From Providencia alcalifaciens (lineage in GTDB: Bacteria > Pseudomonadota > Gammaproteobacteria > Enterobacterales > Enterobacteriaceae), in NCBI RefSeq assembly GCF_020271745.1, contig NZ_CP084296.1, positions 372,001 through 436,000 of the forward strand: 64,000 bases of DNA, written 5' to 3'. Both the position numbers and the translations under genes were made by a program. Positions 57,761 to 64,000 of this stretch are shown here, one piece after another (within the stretch, counting starts at the first letter, position 1; every line of letters starts with the position of its first letter). The notes beneath the pieces are model-generated. The model ran no database searches. It saw nothing but the letters and a program-made list of their open reading frames with translations, and was not told where the DNA came from.

Positions 57761-58576
57761 TTAACGAATTCTTGCGGTTTCTTTCAGCGCCGCCAATACC
57801 GCCAGCCCGTCGCGCAAGGGGCGCGGCTCGTGTGTGCGGATGAAGTCAGCTCCACCTGCGGCGGCGGCAAGCTCTGCAGCGAGTGTCGCGGCCCCGACAT
57901 CCCCCGGACCACGGCCTGTGAGCGCGCGCAGAAAGGATTTGCGCGAAACAGACAGAAGCACCGGCAAATCGAAGCGCAGCCGCAATTCATCGAACCGCGC
58001 CAGCACCGAGAGCGAGGTTTCGGGAGCAGCCCCCAGAAAAAACCCCATGCCGGGATCAAGGACAAGGCGGTTGCGTTTGATACCGGCACCCGTCAGCGCC
58101 GCGATGCGCGCGTCAAAGAACGCCGCAATGTGATCCATGATGTCGCCAGCGGGTGCCTCGCGCCGATCTGCCTGCCCGTCTTGCACCGAATGCATAACGA
58201 CGAGTTTGGCAGATGATTTCGCCAATTGCGGATAGAACGCAGCGTCTGGAAAACCGCGAATATCATTGAGATAGGCCACACCACGCGACAAGGCATAGGC
58301 TTGCGTCGCGGGTTGATAACTGTCGAGCGAGACGGGAATGCCATCTGCCTTGAGCGCGTCCAGCACCGGCGCGATACGCGCGATTTCTGTGTCGGACGAA
58401 ACAGGCGCGGCGTCGGGATTGCTGGATGCCGGACCGAGGTCGATCACATCTGCCCCCTCGGCCATCAGCTTACGCGCCTGCGCAATGGCTGCGTCTGGCG
58501 CCAGATACCGGCCTCCATCGGAGAAACTGTCCGAGGTTATGTTGACGATGCCGAAAATGATGAGCGATTTATTCAT
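57761..58576 (-). CDS. sul2: sulfonamide-resistant dihydropteroate synthase Sul2
   Basis: The 271-aa DHPS starts MNKSLIIFGIVNITSDSFSD, with DPGMGFFLG and [10 protein letters not shown] motifs and the N-terminal pterin loop. It duplicates the function of sul1. ISAba1, inserted 18 bp upstream of its start and transcribed away from it, should supply a strong promoter. Confidence 0.98.
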   Translation of the reverse strand: MNKSLIIFGIVNITSDSFSDGGRYLAPDAAIAQARKLMAEGADVIDLGPASSNPDAAPVSSDTEIARIAPVLDALKADGIPVSLDSYQPATQAYALSRGVAYLNDIRGFPDAAFYPQLAKSSAKLVVMHSVQDGQADRREAPAGDIMDHIAAFFDARIAALTGAGIKRNRLVLDPGMGFFLGAAPETSLSVLARFDELRLRFDLPVLLSVSRKSFLRALTGRGPGDVGAATLAAELAAAAGGADFIRTHEPRPLRDGLAVLAALKETARIR

Positions 58577-58626
58577 GGGGGCTTCTATAATAATCTCTGT
58601 ACACGACAAAAATAGATAACTCATTG

Positions 58627-58654
58627 AAATAATGTCACAATAATTGTTTTCTAA
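58627..58654 (-). promoter_or_regulatory. outward promoter of ISAba1 toward sul2
   Basis: On the minus strand TTAGAA (58649-58654) and TTATTT (58627-58632) have a 16-bp spacer. This is the promoter known to drive genes such as blaOXA-23 and ampC in Acinetobacter. Confidence 0.88.
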
Positions 58655-58665
58655 CGACGAATACT

Positions 58666-59756
58666 ATGACACATCTCAATGAGTTATATCTTATCTTAAA
58701 CAAATCTCTAAAATGGAACAAGTCACATTTAAAGTGCTTTGCGCTCATCATGCTTGTGATTATTTTAAAGCAAACATGTAATCTTTCTTCTGCATCTAAA
58801 GCCTTGCCCATCAAGTGTTTACCACAATCATTTTATCGACGTATGCAGCGCTTCTTTGCAGGTCAGTATTTTGATTATCGTCAAATTTCTCAGTTGATTT
58901 TCAATATGTTTTCATTCGACCAAGTGCAACTGACTTTAGATAGAACCAATTGGAAATGGGGAAAACGAAATATTAATATCCTGATGCTCGCAATCGTTTA
59001 TCGTGGAATAGCGATACCTATCCTTTGGACATTGCTTAATAAACGTGGAAATTCAGATACGAAAGAGCGTATTGCTTTGATTCAACGCTTTATAGCCATT
59101 TTTGGTAAAGACCGTATTGTGAATGTGTTCGCAGACAGAGAGTTTATCGGTGAGCAGTGGTTTACATGGTTAATTGAACAAGACATCAACTTCTGCATTC
59201 GTGTTAAAAAAACTTCATTGTCACCAATCATTTAGGAAAGAATCATAAAATTAGTGATTTATTTCGCCATCTTAAAGTTGGTCAAATTGAATGTCGTAAA
59301 CGACGGATTTTGGTTGGTCGGGTGAAACTATATATAAGTGCACTACAGTTAGAAAATGGAGAGCTTTTACTCGTCGTTTCTCCTCAGTTTAATGCCAATG
59401 CTATTCAGGATTATGCATTACGCTGGGAAATTGAAACCTTATTCAGTTGTCTCAAAGGACGCGGGTTTAATCTTGAAAATACGCGCTTGACAGACCCTAG
59501 ACGAGTGAAAAAATTGATTGCGGTGTTAGCTATAAGCTTCTGTTGGTGTTACTTAACGGGTGAATGGCAACATAATCAAAAAAAAGCGATAAAAATAAAG
59601 AAGCATGGACGACTCTCAATGAGTTTATTTCGCTATGGTTTAGACTATGTTCAAATGGCGATTCAGCGTTTAATTGGTTTTGGGAAAAAAGAAGAGTTTA
59701 AGGAAATTTTGGCAATTTTAAGAAAGCAGAATCCTGATAGGATAAGGGTTCTGTGA
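58666..59756 (+). CDS. ISAba1 transposase, two frames joined by -1 frameshift
   Basis: The first frame (58666-59235, 189 aa) starts MTHLNELYLILNKSLKWNKS. The second frame continues through GRVKLYISALQLENGELLLV to LRKQNPDRIRVL (59756). The two join at a run of seven A (59206-59212), where a -1 slip turns RVKKTS into RVKKNF and keeps the IS4-family protein open. Catalytic residues are in the LTLDRTNW and WEIETLFSCLKGRGFN regions. Confidence 0.9.
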
Positions 59757-59774
59757 AATTTGTCGTGTACAGAG

Positions 59775-60062
59775 TATAATAATAATAATCGAGCATGAGT
59801 CTCATACGGATGCTCGGGTCGAAAGGGAATCCCCAGGCGAGTAACCTGTTTGCGGTGATCCATTAGCTGCAGGAGCAGAAGAGCATACATCTGGAAGCAA
59901 AGCCAGGAAAGCGGCCTATGGAGCTGTGCGGCAGCGCTCAGTAGGCAATTTTTCAAAATATTGTTAAGCCTTTTCTGAGCATGGTATTTTTCATGGTATT
60001 ACCAATTAGCAGGAAAATAAGCCATTGAATATAAAAGATAAAAATGTCTTGTTTACAATAAA
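59775..60062. other. RSF1010-like segment upstream of sul2
   Basis: I recognise this as the DNA between repC and sul2 in RSF1010-type plasmids, including the GAGCATCCG/CGGATGCTC inverted repeat just before the ISAba1 site. No complete gene. The junction with the phenol hydroxylase fragment is near 60062 (approximate). Confidence 0.65.
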
Positions 60063-60438
60063 GTGGGAGTAGTAATTTCGTTACTTTGTTTAGAATTTCT
60101 TCAGAAATATTTCTTAATAAATCGTGTTTTTCAACAAGCGTAAAATTACTTTCTAAAATCTCTTGTTGTTTAGCTCGAGTTTGGGTATAAGCCCCATAAT
60201 AAAATTGACGAGGATCTTTAAGCACGTACCAATCTTTCATTTGGATTACAGTACGGCCCTTATCGTAAAGATCAAATTCAGGCTGCCATAAAGGTTTGTA
60301 ATGAAAATTAATTTCTTCCTGAATATCGTAGGTCGCTTCTTGATAACGTGAAGCTGGTTTATCACCAAATCTTTTTTCAATATAAGCATAAGTATTTCTT
60401 AAAGGCTTAACTGAAGATGTTTTAATATCAATTTGCAT
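60063..60438 (-). pseudogene. phenol hydroxylase beta subunit (DmpL/MphL-type), 5' fragment
   Basis: About 125 residues match the N-terminus of the small hydroxylase subunit of multicomponent phenol hydroxylases: MQIDIKTSSVKPLRNTYAYI, RFGDKPASRYQEATYDI and DWYVLKDPRQFYYGAYTQTR. The start follows AGGAAG. The rest is lost at the junction near 60062. AT-rich codon use fits Acinetobacter. Confidence 0.8.
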
Positions 60439-60475
60439 ATAAATCTTCCTGATTTTTTAATAAAGACTAGAGTTT

Positions 60476-60630
60476 TTATTCTCTAATACCGGCCTGTCCA
60501 AATCGCCACTTCATGCGGTCATATTCAATCTTTGCAAAATCATCCGTACTTAGGTGCTGTACTTGATGGTGTGCGCAGAATTCTTCAAAAGCCTTGACTG
60601 GCATAATCATTTCTACAGCTAACTCTGGAT
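60476..60630 (-). pseudogene. phenol hydroxylase assembly subunit (DmpK/MphK-type), 3' fragment
   Basis: The last ~50 residues read PELAVEMIMPVKAFEEFCAH and WRFGQAGIRE-stop, matching the C-terminus of DmpK-like proteins. It lies just upstream of the MphL fragment in the normal operon order K-L. The 5' part was removed by the Tn5393 end at 60631. Confidence 0.72.
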
Positions 60631-62165
60631 GGGGTCGTTTGCGGGAGGGGGCGGAATCCTACGCTAAGGCTTTGGCCAGCGATATTCTCCGGTGAGATTG
60701 ATGTGTTCCCATCCGAGCGGCGAAACATGGGCCAAGAGATCGGGCGATAGCAGCTTTCCATCGCGTTTCTGGTTTGCAACGACCTCGCCGAGCTTCATGG
60801 TGTTCCAGAAGATGATGATGGCGGCGAGCAGATTCATGCCGGCGATGCGGTAATGCTGGCCTTCGGCGGAACGGTCGCGGATTTCACCGCGGCGGTGGAA
60901 GCTGATTGCCCGCTTCAGCGCATGATGAGCTTCGCCTTTGTTGAGCCCGATCTGGGCACGCCGTTGGAGTTCGGCATCCAGAATCCAGTCGATCATGAAC
61001 AGGGTGCGCTCGACGCGACCGACTTCCCGCAGGGCTGTCGCGAGCTCGTTCTGCCGCGGATAGGAGGCGAGTTTCCGCAGAATCTGGCTTGGCGCGACGG
61101 TCCCGGCAGCAATGGTGGCGGCGATGCGCAGGATGTCGGGCCAATTGCGCTCGATCATGGCTTGGTTGACCTTTCCGCCGATCAACGCTCGCAGGTGCGC
61201 CGGGGCGGCCGACGGATTGAACGCGTAGAGCCGTTTGGATGGCAGGTCGCGGATGCGCGGAGCGAACCGGTAGCCGAGAATGGCACATGCGGCAAAGACG
61301 TGATCGGTGAAGCCGCCCGTGTCGGTGAACTGCTCGCGGATATGGCGTCCAGCATCGTTCATCAGCAGGCCATCGAGGATGTAAGGCGCTTCGCTTGCCG
61401 TTGCAGGAATCACCTGGGTTGCGAACGGCGCATATTGGTCGGAGACGTGGCTATAGGCTTTCAGGCCCGGGGTATTGCCATATTTCGCGTTGACCAGGTT
61501 CATGGCCTCACCTTGCTCTGTAGCGACGAAGAACTGTCCGTCGCTCGAAGCCGACGTGCCCATGCCCCAGAACCGGGCCATGGGTAACGCTGCCTGTGCC
61601 TCGACCACCATGGCCAGCGCCCGGTCATAGGCTTCGCCCTCGACATGCCACCGTCCAATGCGGATCAATTCCCAGAAGGTGTGGGTGTTTGTCGCATCCG
61701 CCATTTTGCGCAAGCCGAGGTTGATCCCTTCCGCCAAGATAACGTTCATTAGCCCGATCCGGTCAGCGCAGGGTGCTCCTGTGCGCAGATGGGTGAACGC
61801 TTCGGTGAAGCCGGTCGCCGCATCCACCTCCAGCAGGAGATCGGTGATGCGCGTGGGCGGGATCTGCTTGTAGAGATCGAGCACCAGATCTTCGGCGCCT
61901 GTCGGCGCGGCGGCTTCGAGTTTCTCGATATGCAGAACGCCGTTTTCAATCGACCCGCCCGGGATCGTGCCTGCGCGAGCGGCACGGCCAAGCTCGCGCA
62001 ACCGCATGTCGAGGCGAGCTTGCCGGTCTGCCAGCCATTCCTCCGGCCGCAATGGCACAGCGAGACGACCGCCTTCCGCGATGGATTGTGCCGGAACGAG
62101 TGCGTGTTTCAGATCGCCATAGCGCCGGGACCTAGTAAGCCAGACATCTCCGGAGCGGAACGCAT
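60631..62165 (-). mobile_element. Tn5393 end with truncated transposase
   Basis: The terminal repeat begins GGGGTCGTTTGCGGGAGGGG at 60631, the Tn5393 end. The strA-strB genes usual for Tn5393 are not present in the window. The other side is cut by an IS6-family element at 62166. Confidence 0.9.
60664..62165 (-). pseudogene. Tn5393 transposase, C-terminal half
   Basis: About 500 residues of the Tn3-family transposase remain, from HAFRSGDVWLTRSRRYGDLK to the C-terminus INLTGEYRWPKP. The catalytic segments YSHVSDQYAPFATQV and NKGEAHHALKRAISFHRRGE are present. The first half is missing because of the IS at 62166. Confidence 0.92.
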
Positions 62166-63057
62166 GGCCTTGTCGCAAATTCTTCAGGTTAACTCGATGT
62201 TGACCATGGGGAGAGAAGTTGCCGCTCCTGATATTGCGGAGCGAGCCGATGATTTTGAATACCATTGCCGAAAAGCTGAAGCGCCAGTCGAAGGATGATT
62301 TCAAGGGCAGGCATTTCGAGGCCTGGCTGATTGTACAGGCGGTTGCCTGGTACTTGCGCTACCCGCTCAGCTATCGTGACTTGGAAGAGATGTTTCGCGA
62401 GCGGGGCTTCGAGGTCGATCATAGCACGATCAACCGCTGGGTATTGGCTTATGCACCTGTCATCGAGAAACGGCTGCGGCAGTTTCGTCGACCCCATTGC
62501 GGCTCGGTCCGGATTGATGAGACCTATGTCAAGATCCGCGGCAAATGGCGCTATCTGTACCGAGCCATCGATAAGCATGGCAATCCGGTGGATTTCCTGC
62601 TGACCGCTAAGCGCGATCTCGACGCTGCCAAGCGGTTCTTCCGAAAGATGCTTAAAGATGAACCCTTGTTGTCGCCGAACAGGATTGGGACGGACGGGGC
62701 CAACACCTTCCCGTCAACGATCAAAACGTCGGTTGATGATGGGCTTCTCCATCCCGATCCCGTGCATTATGTGACCAAACATCTCCAGCAGGGGATTGAG
62801 AGCGACCATTTCCGGGTGAAGAAGAACATGCCGAAGATCGGCGGTTTCCAATCCTTTAACACGGCGCGGCGAACCATCGCGGGTTTCGAGGCGATGCTGT
62901 GGCTGCGGAAGGGCTTTGGCTTTTCAGGCGGCTGGACCGTCAATGACCAGAATGATTTGCTTGCGCGCCTCTTCGGACTGCAAAAGGTTAACAAAGCATG
63001 AAAATACCGGCCTTGGCTGGGTGATAGCTGCCTCCAAAAGTGTTTGCGACACGCCCG
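62166..63057 (+). mobile_element. unassigned IS6-family element, about 892 bp
   Basis: The ends are GGCCTTGTCGCAAA on the left and, inverted, GGGCGTGTCGCAAA on the right (12 of 14 identical). They coincide with the points where Tn5393 tnpA and the AAC(3)-like gene break off. No 8-bp target duplication is seen (GAACGCAT versus GGAACAAT). Composition and transposase resemble alphaproteobacterial IS6 members. Boundaries are inferred. Confidence 0.7.
62249..63001 (+). CDS. IS6-family transposase
   Basis: The 250-aa protein begins MILNTIAEKLKRQSKDDFKG. It has the IS6 HTH (YPLSYRDLEEMFRERGFEVD) and DDE residues in RIDETYVKIRG, RIGTDGANTFPS and IESDHFRVKKNMP. It is only distantly similar to IS26 and IS6100 transposases and appears intact. 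Confidence 0.88.
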   Translation: MILNTIAEKLKRQSKDDFKGRHFEAWLIVQAVAWYLRYPLSYRDLEEMFRERGFEVDHSTINRWVLAYAPVIEKRLRQFRRPHCGSVRIDETYVKIRGKWRYLYRAIDKHGNPVDFLLTAKRDLDAAKRFFRKMLKDEPLLSPNRIGTDGANTFPSTIKTSVDDGLLHPDPVHYVTKHLQQGIESDHFRVKKNMPKIGGFQSFNTARRTIAGFEAMLWLRKGFGFSGGWTVNDQNDLLARLFGLQKVNKA

Positions 63058-63417
63058 GAACAATTCAGCCACTGCACCCATGTTCCGAGTTGGTGTGGTT
63101 TGCGGATCGTATGCCGGCATCTCGTTGCGCAAGATCTGCACCCAATCGGCAGGCACGGGCGGCGATCTCCAATCTGCGGGATCAGTCAGATCACCCGAGT
63201 GCGTGGGCATGACAATCGTGCCCTGGGGACCAACACAATCCAGAAGGGCCTGAATCACTGCGACCGGCCCTCCCGCGACCCAGCCGAGCGAGCTTAGCGA
63301 ACTGTGGACGAGAACTGTGCCACCAAGCGTAAGGCCGTTCTCTCGCATTTGCCTTGCTAGGCTCGCGCGAGTTGCTGGCTGAGGCGTTCTCGAAATCAGC
63401 TCTTGTTCGGTCGGCAT
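63058..63417 (-). pseudogene. AAC(3)/YokD-family aminoglycoside acetyltransferase, truncated
   Basis: The N-terminal 120 residues begin MPTEQELISRTPQPATRASL and match the AAC(3) fold: GGTVLVHSSLSSLGWVAGGP and GPQGTIVMPTHSGDLTDP. It does not match what I remember of AAC(3)-II, -III or -IV. The catalytic C-terminal half is lost at the IS edge, so it is inactive. Its ATG is 5 bp after the aph(4) stop, forming an operon. Confidence 0.75.
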
Positions 63418-63422
63418 CTACT

Positions 63423-64000
63423 CTATTCCTTTGCCCTCGGACGAGTGCTGGGGCGTCGGTTTCCACTATCGGCGAGTACTTCTACACAGCCATCGGTCCA
63501 GACGGCCGCGCTTCTGCGGGCGATTTGTGTACGCCCGACAGTCCCGGCTCCGGATCGGACGATTGCGTCGCATCGACCCTGCGCCCAAGCTGCATCATCG
63601 AAATTGCCGTCAACCAAGCTCTGATAGAGTTGGTCAAGACCAATGCGGAGCATATACGCCCGGAGCCGCGGCGATCCTGCAAGCTCCGGATGCCTCCGCT
63701 CGAAGTAGCGCGTCTGCTGCTCCATACAAGCCAACCACGGCCTCCAGAAGAAGATGTTGGCGACCTCGTATTGGGAATCCCCGAACATCGCCTCGCTCCA
63801 GTCAATGACCGCTGTTATGCGGCTATTGTCCGTCAGGACATTGTTGGAGCCGAAATCCGCGTGCACGAGGTGCCGGACTTCGGGGCAGTCCTCGGCCCAA
63901 AGCATCAGCTCATCGAGAGCCTGCGCGACGGACGCACTGACGGTGTCGTCCATCACAGTTTGCCAGTGATACACATGGGGATCAGCAATCGCGCATATGA
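63423..64000 (-). CDS. aph(4)-Ia: hygromycin B 4-O-phosphotransferase (partial)
   Basis: About 192 C-terminal residues are visible; the gene runs off the right window edge (full length is 341 aa). The Brenner motif LVHADFGSNNVLTDN with catalytic Asp and the DFG-like ITAVIDWSEAMFGDSQYEV are present, and it ends NRRPSTRPRAKE. It phosphorylates hygromycin B. It is upstream of and close to the truncated AAC(3)-like gene. Confidence 0.93.
   Translation of the reverse strand, partial: ICAIADPHVYHWQTVMDDTVSASVAQALDELMLWAEDCPEVRHLVHADFGSNNVLTDNSRITAVIDWSEAMFGDSQYEVANIFFWRPWLACMEQQTRYFERRHPELAGSPRLRAYMLRIGLDQLYQSLVDGNFDDAAWAQGRCDAIVRSGAGTVGRTQIARRSAAVWTDGCVEVLADSGNRRPSTRPRAKE

Larger units (their letters stand above)
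58595..59774 (+). mobile_element. ISAba1 with 9-bp target duplication
   Basis: The element is exactly 1180 bp, with ends CTCTGTACACGACAAA and its inverted counterpart TTTGTCGTGTACAGAG. The 9-mer TATAATAAT is present on both sides (58586-58594 and 59775-59783), so this is a clean, probably recent insertion into the sul2 leader. Confidence 0.97.

Noticed and set aside
60853..61587. Plus-strand frame of 244 codons opposite Tn5393 tnpA
   Set aside because: Mirror frame of the transposase; composition-driven.

Overview
The first ~30 kb is ordinary AT-rich chromosome of a Morganellaceae-type enterobacterium. Providencia is my best guess from the gene set (purT, rarD, rimO, an Efe/P19 iron operon, adeC, mdlC, gltS, a short fimbrial operon); this is an inference, because no rRNA or marker gene is present. 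The remaining ~33.6 kb is a multiresistance mosaic, mostly GC-rich, assembled from pieces with different histories.

Chromosomal part (1-30360). purT (edge-truncated) and rarD are followed by an orphan LuxR/FixJ-type regulator with a degenerate receiver, a Fis-HTH regulator, rimO and a TIM-barrel-like protein of unknown function. A Fur-box-preceded iron operon (P19, cupredoxin, FTR1, M75/EfeO, DyP/EfeB) comes next, then a secreted vWA protein, a lipoprotein, and a LysR gene divergent from adeC plus a purine permease. A perfect PurR palindrome lies between the LysR gene and adeC, and a second PurR box lies upstream of purT. Then come mdlC, gltS, a LysR-DadA-RidA operon, an indolepyruvate/pyruvate-type decarboxylase, DedA, a YdgH/BhsA-like peptide, a decayed second decarboxylase, and three fimbrial genes ending in an usher cut by an IS6-family element.

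Resistance part (30361-64000), left to right: an IS6-family IS; a one-sided Tn10 remnant (tetR, tetA(B), tetC, tetD, IS10-right, accessory genes) that had inserted into IS6100; IS26; the end of a Tn21-like transposon; a class 1 integron 3' part (orf5 fragment, sul1, qacEdelta1) with cassettes arr, catB3, blaOXA-1 and aac(6')-Ib-cr; a second, inverted IS26; a second integron (aadA5, dfrA17, attI1, intI1) inside Tn21 (tnpM, tnpR, tnpA, terminal IR); a fragment of an unknown membrane protein; an IS1006-like element; a truncated ISCR2, relaxase remnant, floR, truncated lysR, complete ISCR2, glmM fragment and sul2; ISAba1 with a perfect 9-bp target duplication just upstream of sul2; an RSF1010-like segment; fragments of a phenol hydroxylase operon; the end of Tn5393; another IS6-family element; a truncated AAC(3)-like gene; and aph(4) running off the window.

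How it works together. All integron cassettes read leftward. The Pc promoter in intI1 (PcH1 type) serves dfrA17-aadA5, while the IS26 between the two cassette blocks creates a near-consensus hybrid promoter for aac(6')-Ib-cr and the cassettes behind it. ISAba1 supplies an outward promoter for sul2. floR carries a short leader peptide and hairpin resembling chloramphenicol-type translational attenuation, and tetA(B) has its two tet operators. Predicted resistances are tetracycline, sulfonamides (two genes), rifampicin, chloramphenicol and florfenicol, oxacillin-type beta-lactams, amikacin/tobramycin with reduced fluoroquinolone susceptibility, streptomycin/spectinomycin, trimethoprim, hygromycin, and possibly quaternary ammonium compounds. 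I found no convincing wholly new system. The best leads are the degenerate receiver protein, the 20-bp-phased repeat before the Fis-HTH gene, the floR leader, the IS-made promoters, the junction structure between the two integrons, and the unassigned IS6-like element with its AAC(3)-like neighbour.
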